Assembly (NCBI GenBank): GCA_016342745.1
Contig: JAEINT010000015.1
Location: forward strand, 1 to 64,000
DNA length: 64,000 bases
From: Labilibaculum sp.
GTDB taxonomy: Bacteria > Bacteroidota > Bacteroidia > Bacteroidales > Marinifilaceae
Direction of reading: 5' to 3'
Of the stretch, positions 45,157 through 54,401 are shown one piece after another (position 1 is the first letter of the stretch; the number at the start of each line of letters is the position of its first letter). A program made the translations under genes and the position numbers. The notes beneath the pieces were generated by a model. That model did not search any database, was not told the DNA's origin, and saw only the letters and a program-made list of their open reading frames with translations.

Positions 45157-46497
45157 TTAGCTCCAGTCTTCTAGGATTGGTAAATTCTCCAAGGCAATTA
45201 CCTCTCTGCGGGCTTCAAAATGATTAAACAGATCTTCTGCCGGCCATTCTTTAACAGAACGTAAGAATCGACTCATCAATACACTTAAATCTTGTGTAAA
45301 GTCAGATCCACGCCAAGTAGAACTATTCGTAACAATTACATAGCTTAATCCATTTTCCTGATGCTTCATCAAGGCTGAACTACCTGCTAATGTTCCTGTT
45401 CTCCACCAAGTTCCTTTCCCTCGAGTACCTTTCCACCCAATTGGACTATGACCATTCTTGTTTGGCGTAGTCATATATTTAATGCTCTTTTTAGACAATA
45501 CATCAGGCAAACTATCGTCCCCATCAATTGCCATCATGAATTTAATTAATTCAGCTCCAGATGCAATCCAACCACCTGCACCACCAAGTGCTTCAATATT
45601 ATTCCCTCCATTGCTTCGATAAACTGATTTACCAGAACCATTAAAAGCTGATATCTTTATCGCATTGGATTGTTCGTAATAGTTAACCTCATTAGAAAAC
45701 TGATCTTTTCGTAAACTTTTTCCCATGTGCATGTCAAAAATCCCAGCAGGCTTTAAAACGTGCGTTTGTACGTATGATTCGTAATCTTCTTTGGCTGCCT
45801 TTTCGATAACTTTCTCAAGAATTACATATCCCAAATTTGAATAACCTCCACGAGTACCGGGAGTAAAATGCAATCGTCTTGAAATCGCAAACTGAATTGT
45901 AGTTTGAGCATCAATAGGAGGTTTTACTTTCATTTTCTTAGCAATTGCTAATGGTAAAAACATTGGATCACCATATCTGCTTGTAAAACCAGCTGAATGC
46001 CTAAGAAGATGTTCAACTGTCATCCTCTTGGTTCGTTTATCACGAATGTTAGAATATACGGAATCATTTAAAATTCCATGTTCTCCGAACACATAATCAT
46101 CTAAATGCAATTTTCCTTCTTCTTGAAGTTTCATAATTGCAGTCGCAGTAATTAACTTTGAAACACTAGCAATTCGAAATAAATGAGAAGGCTGTACTTT
46201 TTCTTCATTTTCCACATCAGAATATCCGTATCCTTTTGCAAATACTAATTTACCATCCTTAACAACGGCAACTGTAGCTCCAGATACTTCCCACTTCTTT
46301 AAAAAGCGATTCATTATATAATCAGCTCTTTTAACTTGTGGTCCTTCAGAAAGGTTATTGTAAATTCTATGAGACACAGCTTCTATGCTAGTGTCAAATG
46401 GAACAGCGGGAGATTCTTGCTTAGAGAAACTAAAAGTTTGGCCTAGAAACACTAGGGCCAAAAAAATAAAAATTGATACTAATCTTCTTACAATCAT
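45157..46497 (-). CDS. Secreted serine hydrolase, class C beta-lactamase fold
   Basis: 446 aa, signal peptide 1-24 (ending TFSFS). The catalytic SxxK is SVSK in IASVSKLITA, the Tyr motif is YSN (GGYSNLGYVI), and the third box reads RTG (WWRTGTLAG) instead of KTG. The fold is that of beta-lactamase/D-Ala-D-Ala carboxypeptidase/esterase family proteins. It probably acts on cell-wall peptides or esters; a true antibiotic-hydrolysing role cannot be inferred. It stands alone. Confidence 0.9.
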   Translation of the reverse strand: MIVRRLVSIFIFLALVFLGQTFSFSKQESPAVPFDTSIEAVSHRIYNNLSEGPQVKRADYIMNRFLKKWEVSGATVAVVKDGKLVFAKGYGYSDVENEEKVQPSHLFRIASVSKLITATAIMKLQEEGKLHLDDYVFGEHGILNDSVYSNIRDKRTKRMTVEHLLRHSAGFTSRYGDPMFLPLAIAKKMKVKPPIDAQTTIQFAISRRLHFTPGTRGGYSNLGYVILEKVIEKAAKEDYESYVQTHVLKPAGIFDMHMGKSLRKDQFSNEVNYYEQSNAIKISAFNGSGKSVYRSNGGNNIEALGGAGGWIASGAELIKFMMAIDGDDSLPDVLSKKSIKYMTTPNKNGHSPIGWKGTRGKGTWWRTGTLAGSSALMKHQENGLSYVIVTNSSTWRGSDFTQDLSVLMSRFLRSVKEWPAEDLFNHFEARREVIALENLPILEDWS

Positions 46498-46858
46498 TCA
46501 ATAGTAAATTGATTTAACTTGCTTTATCCAACATCACAACTCATCCTAATAACAAGTCAGTACATTCATTCTACTGTAACGGGTACAAAAATGTTTATAT
46601 TTTTTTGAAATACCAGTCTAAATTAAGCCCAATTTAAAAACAGTAAAAATAATACCCTTTATCAAACATTAAAAGTATTTCATCTTAAAAATACACACAT
46701 TAAGCATAAATAACAATAGAATATATTCTTATTTAGAAAGATTATTCCAAATTAATTATACTAAGCAGAAATGCTTTTATGTCGAAAAAGCTAACGAAAA
46801 TAAAATAACGCTAGCTTCTGAAATTTATTTTGGGATATTAAAAAAAATTAAAATTTAG
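46498..46858. other. Intergenic region between hydrolase and cyclase
   Basis: 361 bases, very AT-rich, probably holding the hydrolase promoter (minus strand) and the end of the cyclase transcript. I see no exact -7 box, strong hairpin or repeat. Confidence 0.4.
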
Positions 46859-48166
46859 TTATTTATGACAGTAACAAAGCTCTTCTGTTACCTGAAAAAC
46901 ATTCACTTCCTCTTCAATACCTTTCACCTTAACTGATCCCAAATCAATCAGTTCCTTTTTACAATCTAATAAATTTGCAAGTTGCTTACTAAGTAAAAAT
47001 TGAGTTTTGAAATTCTTATTTAACTGTTCTATGCGAGATGCTATAATTACATTTTTACCAGCTATGGAAAACTGCTTTCTAATTTCATTGCCAATATTAC
47101 CAGTAATAACTTCGCCACAATGCAAGCCAATTCCAACGATGGTTGAATCTTCATTTTCGAATGGTCTCAAATGATTTATCGCTTCAATAATTTCCAATCC
47201 TGCATGATAAGCATCTTCTGCGTGCTTGTCGTTTTTCACAGCAATACCAAATGACGCCATAAAACCATCTCCTAATATCTGATGAATAATCCCATTATTC
47301 TTCTCAATAATCCGAATTAATGGATCGAAAATGGCATTTTGAAATTCGATTGTTTCTTCTGGGCTTTGATGATCGGCCATTACCGTAAAGTTTCTGATAT
47401 CCAAAAACATGATCGAACCAAAAACTTTTTGTCCTACCGTATCATTTCTATGCAGGATTAATTCTTGAGCAACACCTTTGGATAACTGCTGTCCTAAAAG
47501 AGATTCTATTTCATTTTGAGTATCCTTTGCTTTTAATAGATTATTCACTCTTTTCCGAATTTCAGCAGCAACTACACCAGCAATTACACCTGCCGATAAC
47601 AAACCCAAACTTCTCATCGAATAGATTTCAATCATTTGATCAATATCACCTTCTGGTTTCAAGAATTGGATTCCCCAATAAGAAACTCCGAAATACCCAA
47701 TACAAGCTAATACTCCGGCACCAACAGATATTTTCAAATCGAGATGCATTGCCGATAGCATTAAAAGCAAGAAGTAAAAAGTAAGACCATCGTACTCTAA
47801 AACCAATAACGAATTATCATACTTTACAATATTGTACAATATTATAGCAGGCAAGCCAAACTCAACCAATAAATTGAGAATCAATATTCGTTTTGGAACA
47901 GAACGAATGTTTTTTATCATCGATCTCATCCTAAGATAAACTATGAGTTCGAATAAGAAAAAAACAAGCCACCAAAAAGATACAACTATTACGAATTCTT
48001 TATTATTCAATTGATCACGCAATAAATTGGGAATCATCTGATGTAAAATCGGAATTACCAAAGTACTCACGAGAAATATTAACAAAATGATACCAACCCG
48101 TTTCCTTTCTATTTTAAGAAACTCAGGATGTAAAGGTTCATTAAATTTATGATGTCCGAATAGCAT
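46859..48166 (-). CDS. Membrane class III nucleotidyl cyclase with atypical base-binding residues
   Basis: 435 aa. Five or six membrane helices (about residues 24-200) precede a linker helix and a class III cyclase domain (about 245-430). Metal-binding Asp256 (FLDIRNFT) and Asp300 (LGDGFMASFG) and the transition-state Arg378 (ASRIEQL) are kept. The purine-recognising Lys is Gln296 (HQILGD), and the Asn of the VNxASR motif is Ile374 (VIIASR), with Ser367 at the other base-selecting position. So it may be active but with unusual base preference, or weak. It lies 18 bases downstream of a cyclic-nucleotide-gated channel gene on the same strand, its likely partner. Confidence 0.88.
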   Translation of the reverse strand: MLFGHHKFNEPLHPEFLKIERKRVGIILLIFLVSTLVIPILHQMIPNLLRDQLNNKEFVIVVSFWWLVFFLFELIVYLRMRSMIKNIRSVPKRILILNLLVEFGLPAIILYNIVKYDNSLLVLEYDGLTFYFLLLMLSAMHLDLKISVGAGVLACIGYFGVSYWGIQFLKPEGDIDQMIEIYSMRSLGLLSAGVIAGVVAAEIRKRVNNLLKAKDTQNEIESLLGQQLSKGVAQELILHRNDTVGQKVFGSIMFLDIRNFTVMADHQSPEETIEFQNAIFDPLIRIIEKNNGIIHQILGDGFMASFGIAVKNDKHAEDAYHAGLEIIEAINHLRPFENEDSTIVGIGLHCGEVITGNIGNEIRKQFSIAGKNVIIASRIEQLNKNFKTQFLLSKQLANLLDCKKELIDLGSVKVKGIEEEVNVFQVTEELCYCHK

Positions 48167-48184
48167 ACTCTTTTTTTCTACTTG

Positions 48185-49461
48185 TTAAATATATCGTTCT
48201 TCTCGTGATATTGATTTTGCCTTGATTTTCTCAGCTATTTGAGGGTAGCGTTTAAGCACTTTATGGAATTCCTTCTTTTGTAATTCGTAAACATCCGAAT
48301 AACTTATGGATTGAACTGTAGCTGTTCTAGTCTCTTTTTTAAACAAAGCTATTTCGCCCATAAAATCTCCTTTTTGCAAAATGGTTAACTGTTTGGTTTC
48401 ATCAGCCGAAAGAACTTTGATTTTCCCTTTTTGCACAAAAAACATGGAATTCGCAACATCACCAGTTCGAAATAGATAATCGTCAGGTGTTAATGTCATA
48501 GGTGTTAAATATTGCGCTACATCTCTAATAAAATGTTCATCTACACAATCAAATAAAGGAATGTCTTTAATTACATTTTTCTTAAACTCCAACTGTAATT
48601 CCATCCTTAATCCATATGGCAAAGCTTCCATAAGCTCACTCTCATCGTAGCCCAGTTTTTGTTTCCATTCGTAAGTAAAATAATCGTTTATTCTATTCTC
48701 TAGATTCTTTGAAATTTGCTGATAGTGAATTAAAGCTTTTAACTTCTCCATATTCTCAACAAAACGTTGTTCTGCTGGATTCTTTTTAGTAAAGATTCCA
48801 ACAACACTACCAACAAATAAAGCCAGCACAGCAACTCCAAGAATCTGCAAAAATATCGTAAAGATCATTTCCAAATTACCATGAGGAACAATATCCCCAT
48901 ATCCTACAGAAGTTAATGTTGTGATCACCCAATACAAAGATTGAACATAATTATCGCCATTTGTGATTCCACTTTCCAAGCCATGAATATTTAGCCAAAT
49001 GCATGTTAACCAATGGGAAAAAACAAAAAAACCTAATAGCATAAACCATAAGGATATTTTTGCTGACATGCGAATATTTCGAATTTGAAAAAAGCGAGCA
49101 GTTCTATAAACTCTTACCCATTTAAAAAGACGAAGCAATTGAAAAGCAGGATGAGAAAAAATTACTGCATAAGGTAACAACGAGAGAATGTCAGCTACAA
49201 AAAACTTCTGGGATGAATAAGAATCCCAATAGACATCTTTAGAATTGAATGATTTTTAACTTCACGGTATCTTAAAATATTTGCAATTAGATCAAGACAG
49301 AAAATCAACGAAATACTTAAATCAAGCGTACGATACCAATTCAGACTTCTTAAATTAAATAAAAAGTCTAAAGGGATTATACTTGCTTGCAACAATACTG
49401 TGAGGATAATGACTATTCTCCAGCCAGAATTGTAAATTGATTTGAGGTATTTATCAGACAT
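48185..49461 (-). pseudogene. Cyclic-nucleotide-gated K+ channel, split by a frameshift
   Basis: Two frames together make one channel. The first (49461-49195, from MSDKYLKSIY) holds helices S1-S3; the second (TTG at 49180 down to 48185) holds S4 with its arginines (LRLFKWVRVYRTARF), S5, the K+ filter TSVGYGD, S6, a C-linker and a cNMP-binding domain (FMGEIALF, Arg in TRTATV). In the second frame the sequence reads on upstream as KFFVADILSLLPYAV, a normal S3. The switch can be explained by one base lost from the T5 tract at 49253-49257 (A5 on the coding strand). It may be a real mutation, a phase-variable tract or a sequencing error. Apart from that the gene looks intact. Confidence 0.8.
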
Positions 49462-49569
49462 TAAGATTAGGTTTCGTCCAAAGTAAAACGATTTGAATAA
49501 ATTCTCCCAAATAAAATAGACAAAAGCAAGTTTTCGATCGGTAAACTGCAATTAAGCCTATATTATTCC

Positions 49570-50688
49570 TTACGAAACTTTCCGATACATTCTTACTGCA
49601 AAAAATATAGTTGAAACAGTAAACATTCCCAATATTGCGAATTCTCGTAGGATATCAGAAAAACCCGATCCTTTTAGCAATATCATTCTAATGATCTTGA
49701 TAAAATAAGCAATTGGGTTAATAACATTCAGCTTTTGTCCCCATTCTGGCATACTTTCAATCGGTGTAAAAAGTCCACTCATCAACAAAAAAATCACCAT
49801 AAAAAACCAAGCAATAAACATTGCCTGTTGTTGTGTATCTGTTTGTGTAGATATAAATAAACCAAAACCTAATATGGTTCCTAAATACATAAAGGCTACC
49901 AAATAAATCAGCCAAACAGAACCTAAAAAAGGAATTTTAAAAACAAATGCTGCGATCAATAAGCCTAATCCCAATTCAAAAAAACCGATCACTAAAAAGG
50001 GAATTAGTTTAGCCAATAAAAATTGAGACTTTCGCACTGGCGTCACATTAATTTGCTCAATGGTTCCAATCTCTTTTTCTCGCACTACATTCATTGCAGA
50101 TAGAAACAAAGCAACTACCGTAACCAACAATACTAAAATTCCTGGCAACATATATGGGATGTACTTCATCTCGGGATTAAACTGATGAGAATAGGTTGAC
50201 TGTACAATATTTTGCGAATTGTCTTTACTTACTTCTCCCATGCTTGACATTACATGCATATTATAATCTCTTATAACAGAAGTTATATAAGCATTGTACA
50301 AGCCTGCAGAACTAGCATTTATAGCATTCACTAGAATCTGAACAGATGCTTTTGTTTTTAAATCGACTGCCTTTCCAAAATCTTCATTAAAAACAAGAAT
50401 TGCATCTATATGGTCTCGAAACAACTCTTTTTCTGCTTCTTCCACCGAAAAGCCAATTTCTTTAACGGTAAAGAATGGAGAACCATTAAATTTAGCTATT
50501 AACTCTCTGGAATGACTCGAAAGATCTTTATCTACGACATACAGATTTGTATTTTTCATATCGTAAGTAGCCGCAAACGACAGCACACAAAGCTGTATAA
50601 TTGGCATTATAAATATGATTGGCAACATACCTTTGTTGCGAAAAATCTGTAAAAACTCTTTTTGTAATAAATATTTTAATACTCGCAT
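49570..50688 (-). CDS. ABC-2 type permease (YbhR/YhhJ-like), second permease
   Basis: 372 aa. One N-terminal helix (about 20-40), a periplasmic domain (about 45-175; DIKxTNLYVVDKDLSSHSRE-like region), then five helices (175-370) with the family signature VVREKEIGTIEQINVTPVRK. It forms the membrane channel with the permease encoded 18 bases upstream. It is the last gene of the efflux operon; the channel gene follows within 110 bases. Confidence 0.92.
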   Translation of the reverse strand: MRVLKYLLQKEFLQIFRNKGMLPIIFIMPIIQLCVLSFAATYDMKNTNLYVVDKDLSSHSRELIAKFNGSPFFTVKEIGFSVEEAEKELFRDHIDAILVFNEDFGKAVDLKTKASVQILVNAINASSAGLYNAYITSVIRDYNMHVMSSMGEVSKDNSQNIVQSTYSHQFNPEMKYIPYMLPGILVLLVTVVALFLSAMNVVREKEIGTIEQINVTPVRKSQFLLAKLIPFLVIGFFELGLGLLIAAFVFKIPFLGSVWLIYLVAFMYLGTILGFGLFISTQTDTQQQAMFIAWFFMVIFLLMSGLFTPIESMPEWGQKLNVINPIAYFIKIIRMILLKGSGFSDILREFAILGMFTVSTIFFAVRMYRKVS

Positions 50689-50705
50689 AACTGTTTCTTT
50701 CGAGA

Positions 50706-51812
50706 TTACTCCAACCTTGTTTTAAACTTCTTTAAGCTAAGACCTATAAAACCAATTGTCATGGCAACTAATATCAATGTTTCTTTCCATACATACTCAA
50801 AACCAACACCTTTCAGCATAATATTTTTCAAAATTACGATGAACCATTTTGGTGGAATAATATTACTGACCAATTGCAATGGAAGTGGCATGTTCCGAAT
50901 TGGGAAAATAAATCCTGAAAGGATAATGGTAGGCAGCATTAATACAAACATTGAAATCATCATTGCTACTTGTTGACTTTTGGCAACCGTTGATATAAAA
51001 ATACCTATTGATAAGGCTAGAAAAATGAAGAGAATACTTTCGGCCATTAACAATGCGAAACTACCAAGAACTGGCACTCCAAACACAAAATAGCCCATTC
51101 CGATAATTACCAATGCATTGATAAATGATAATACAAGGTAAGGCGTTACTTTACCCAATATAATTTGCAATGGGTTTAAAGGTGATACCAACAATATCTC
51201 CATGGTTCCTAATTCCTTTTCTCTGGCGATAGAGATGGAAGTCATCATCGCTGAAACCAACATTAAAATTGTTGCCATAATTCCCGGTATAAACATGAAT
51301 ACACTCTCTAAATTTGAGTTAAAATACATCCTCGATTTCGCTTGAATTAAAAACGGCATTTTCTTACCACTATTAATTTCAACATTGTAATTCTGCAATA
51401 TTCCTTGCAAATAATTCACCTCTAAATTTGCAGTATTAGGATCAGATGCATCGGTTAATATTTGAATATAACTCGTTTTATTTTTGACTAAGTTCTTTGC
51501 GAAATCGGGTTCAAAAACTAAAATTAGCTTCACATCCCCTTTCCTAAAAACAGCATCCGCTTCCTCTATGGAAGCAAGATTATTTGTTAATTCAAAATAG
51601 CCTGATGACGTTATTTTATTAATGATTTCTGCAGAATATTCATCCTTAGAATGATCTAAAACAGCCATTTTAACATCTTTCAGATCAGTACTAATAACAT
51701 ATCCAAAAAGCAAAATTTGAACAATGGGCATTCCAAACAAAATCAGCATTGACCTTTTGTCTCGAAAAATATGATAGAACTCTTTTCTTAAAAATCCGAT
51801 AAATCGATTCAT
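50706..51812 (-). CDS. ABC-2 type permease (YbhS-like), first permease
   Basis: 368 aa with the same layout as its downstream paralogue: N-terminal helix, extracytoplasmic domain (VISTDLKDVKMAVLDHSKDE), then five helices with SIAREKELGTMEILLVSPL. Together the two permeases make a heterodimeric exporter core, as in E. coli YbhS/YbhR. Confidence 0.92.
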   Translation of the reverse strand: MNRFIGFLRKEFYHIFRDKRSMLILFGMPIVQILLFGYVISTDLKDVKMAVLDHSKDEYSAEIINKITSSGYFELTNNLASIEEADAVFRKGDVKLILVFEPDFAKNLVKNKTSYIQILTDASDPNTANLEVNYLQGILQNYNVEINSGKKMPFLIQAKSRMYFNSNLESVFMFIPGIMATILMLVSAMMTSISIAREKELGTMEILLVSPLNPLQIILGKVTPYLVLSFINALVIIGMGYFVFGVPVLGSFALLMAESILFIFLALSIGIFISTVAKSQQVAMMISMFVLMLPTIILSGFIFPIRNMPLPLQLVSNIIPPKWFIVILKNIMLKGVGFEYVWKETLILVAMTIGFIGLSLKKFKTRLE

Positions 51813-51836
51813 CTGTATATTATATTTCTTTAAACT

Positions 51837-52586
51837 TTACTCGATATTCGTCGCGTGTCTGGCCAAGCTCAAAAAGACCTGATCCATATCGGATACATTA
51901 AACTGTTTCTTCAACATTTCAGGTGTATCAAGCGCCTCTATTTTCCCATCGACCATTATCGAAACCCGATCGCAATACTCTGCCTCGTCCATATAATGAG
52001 TTGTTACAAACACGGTAATTCCTGCTCGTGAAGCATCGTAAATTAAATCCCAAAACTGTCTACGGGTTACAGGATCAACTCCACCAGTTGGTTCATCGAG
52101 AAATACAATTTCCGGATTGTGAAAAATAGCAACCGAGAAAGCTAATTTTTGTTTCCATCCCAAAGGCAAACCACTTATCCTCTTATCTCTTGCATGTTGC
52201 AGATTCAACTTATCAAGCAACTCATCTGCTTTTGAAAGAATGTCAGCTTTCGACAAACCATAAATTCCACCATAAAAACGAATGTTCTCAAACACGGTTA
52301 AATCCTCATAAAGAGAGAATTTCTGACTCATGTAGCCAATGTTTCGTTTAACCAAATCGCGCTGTGTATAAACATCAAAGCCAGCCACTTTTATTTCTCC
52401 TGCTGTTGGCAAAGACAAACCGCAAAGAATTTTCATGGCCGTTGTCTTCCCCGCTCCATTAGCACCCAAAAACCCAAATATTTCACCTTTGGATACTTCG
52501 AAGGACAAATCGTCATTCGCAGTAAAATCTCCAAATTTTTTGTACATGTTTTTAACACTGATCACTTTCTCCTTCTCATTCATCAT
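51837..52586 (-). CDS. ABC transporter ATPase, second (YbhF C-half-like)
   Basis: 249 aa. Walker A GANGAGKTTAMKIL, Q-loop YMSQKFSLY, Walker B EIVFLDEPTGGVD and the H-loop VTTHYMDEAEYC. The ABC signature is degenerate: where LSGGQ is expected it reads SGLPLGWKQKLA, as I recall for the matching half of YbhF/YhiH-type proteins. Its ATG lies 11 bases inside the preceding ATPase gene; in E. coli YbhF both halves are one protein, so this is the split form. Confidence 0.92.
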   Translation of the reverse strand: MMNEKEKVISVKNMYKKFGDFTANDDLSFEVSKGEIFGFLGANGAGKTTAMKILCGLSLPTAGEIKVAGFDVYTQRDLVKRNIGYMSQKFSLYEDLTVFENIRFYGGIYGLSKADILSKADELLDKLNLQHARDKRISGLPLGWKQKLAFSVAIFHNPEIVFLDEPTGGVDPVTRRQFWDLIYDASRAGITVFVTTHYMDEAEYCDRVSIMVDGKIEALDTPEMLKKQFNVSDMDQVFLSLARHATNIE

Positions 52587-53502
52587 CTTCAGGTTTTGTG
52601 CTTAATGCCATAAAACAATCTTCTATGCTGGGTTTTATCTTTTCGATAAGAATGCCAGAGCGTCCTTTCTTTTCCAAATACTGCTTTAGATCTTCTTCCG
52701 GAACTTCATTACGTAAATCGGTGTAGTGCAAGCTCTGCCCAAAAAGAAAAACGGAATTGGTAAATTCAAACTCCCGTAAATCAAGTAGTGCTTGGTAATT
52801 GTCCTTGCTTTTTATGGAATACAATTCTTTCTCGAATTGCTCAACAATTCCTGATGGTTTCTCAACCTGTAATATTTCACCATCTTGAATCAAAGCAACC
52901 CGTTCACACAAATTAGCCTCATCCATATATGGAGTTGCCACTACAATTGTAATTCCTCTCTCTTTTAACCCCTTTAACATCTGCCAAAACTCCGATCTAG
53001 AGACAGAATCAACACCTGTTGTAGGTTCATCAAGTAAAAGAACTTTAGGTTGATGAATTAGTGCACAACAAAGAGCCAACTTTTGTTTCATTCCACCAGA
53101 CAATTTTCCTGCTAATCGATCTTTAAAAGGTTCAATTTGCACCCATATGTCCCGAATCATATCTAAATTATCCTCAATTCGAGTATTAAAAACGGTTGCA
53201 AAAAACTGCAAGTTTTCCATCACACTCAAATCCTGATAAAGTGAAAATTTACCCGGCATGTATCCAAGCAAACCTCTGATTTTCTTGTACTCTAAAACGC
53301 TATCTATTTCGCATAGTTCAGCAGAACCTTCGTCGGGTAGCAATAAAGTCGCCAACAATCGAAAAAGTGTGGTTTTACCAGCACCATCTGGGCCAATCAG
53401 CCCAAACAATTCTCCCGATTTAATATCTAAATTGATATTTTTAAGAGCCTGAACATTCCCATAACTTTTAGATAAATTATCTACCAATATACTTGCATTC
53501 AT
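52576..53502 (-). CDS. ABC transporter ATPase, first (YbhF N-half-like)
   Basis: 308 aa. Walker A GPDGAGKTTLFRLL, signature KLSGGMKQKLALCCALIH, Walker B VLLLDEPTTGVD, switch-region VVATPYMDEANLC (Pro-Tyr in place of His-H-loop context TH). A C-terminal extension of about 80 residues (EKELYSIKSKDNYQALLDLR) is typical of drug/lipid-export ATPases. It pairs with the downstream ATPase as a heterodimer. Confidence 0.92.
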   Translation of the reverse strand: MNASILVDNLSKSYGNVQALKNINLDIKSGELFGLIGPDGAGKTTLFRLLATLLLPDEGSAELCEIDSVLEYKKIRGLLGYMPGKFSLYQDLSVMENLQFFATVFNTRIEDNLDMIRDIWVQIEPFKDRLAGKLSGGMKQKLALCCALIHQPKVLLLDEPTTGVDSVSRSEFWQMLKGLKERGITIVVATPYMDEANLCERVALIQDGEILQVEKPSGIVEQFEKELYSIKSKDNYQALLDLREFEFTNSVFLFGQSLHYTDLRNEVPEEDLKQYLEKKGRSGILIEKIKPSIEDCFMALSTKPEDDE

Positions 53503-53508
53503 AGCTTC

Positions 53509-54390
53509 TTAAAATCTAATTTCACCTGGCATCCCAATTTTCAGACGGCCATCGTTGGCAACTTTTACCTTTATCGCATAAACCAATTTCACTCTTTCTT
53601 TCTTGGTTTGGATTATTTTAGGCGTAAACTCCGATTGAGATGAAATCCAAATCACCTTCCCTTTAAGCGTATGATTCTCTTCCGTATTTTTATCAACCAA
53701 GACATTTACTTCCTGACCAATTTTGACTTTTGAAAGTTGATCTCCACTGATGTACACACGTAAATCCAATGAACTTAAATCCGCCAATTTAAATAATGGT
53801 GTTCCTCCATTTACCATTTCAAAAGCTTCGTGGTATTTTTCTAGAACTGTTGCAGCCTCGGGCACGTATATCTTACTTTTCTCAATTAAATCATTTAATG
53901 CATCTACTTTTCGAGTCACATTTTCCAAGCTACCAAGCACTTTTGCATTCTCTGTTTTCACGGCTTGAATTTGTTTCTGAACAACCAATATATTTCCATT
54001 AATATCATCTACTTGCTTGCTGGTTGCAGCTCCATCTGTAAACATCTTATCAATGCGTGATTTATCCTTTTTAAGAATTGTAAGTTGCTCTTGATAAACG
54101 GCAATTCGCGAAAGAATATTTTGAACTCCAGAGGCAATTGATCTTTTTTCAGCTTTTAATTGCTCTTTTTGAAGAAATAATTGAGTTGTATCAATCAATC
54201 CAACCTGTTCTGCCTTTACAAACACATCTCCCTCATCAATATCAAGAGATAATATTTTTCCTGCATTTTCTGCTGATATCATATAATCATTTGCTTCAAA
54301 ATTACCATAAGCATCCGATTCGTTTTCGTTTTGCATACATGCCGAAGTCAAGAATACAAGGGCGATTGCTATTATTGTCGTAAATTTCAT
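53509..54390 (-). CDS. HlyD-family membrane fusion lipoprotein (YbhG-like)
   Basis: 293 aa periplasmic adaptor. The lipobox is FLTSAC (Cys18). Biotinyl-lipoyl halves (GKILSLDIDEGDVFVKAEQ and VPEAATVLEKYHEAFEMVNG) flank a long coiled-coil hairpin (about 70-175), followed by a beta-barrel domain (LDLRVYISGDQLSKVKIGQ). It links the ABC permeases to the TolC-like channel encoded just upstream. Confidence 0.93.
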   Translation of the reverse strand: MKFTTIIAIALVFLTSACMQNENESDAYGNFEANDYMISAENAGKILSLDIDEGDVFVKAEQVGLIDTTQLFLQKEQLKAEKRSIASGVQNILSRIAVYQEQLTILKKDKSRIDKMFTDGAATSKQVDDINGNILVVQKQIQAVKTENAKVLGSLENVTRKVDALNDLIEKSKIYVPEAATVLEKYHEAFEMVNGGTPLFKLADLSSLDLRVYISGDQLSKVKIGQEVNVLVDKNTEENHTLKGKVIWISSQSEFTPKIIQTKKERVKLVYAIKVKVANDGRLKIGMPGEIRF

Positions 54391-54401
54391 TTTCTTATTC
54401 T

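Noticed and set aside
45157-46497. Antibiotic-resistance beta-lactamase
   Set aside because: The third active-site box is RTG and the protein resembles the broad serine-hydrolase family; no resistance context.
46859-49461. Calling the cyclase and channel a Pycsar or CBASS defence system
   Set aside because: The cyclase is not of a recognisable defence type, the effector is an ordinary CNG-type channel, and no other defence gene lies nearby; kept only as a hypothesis.
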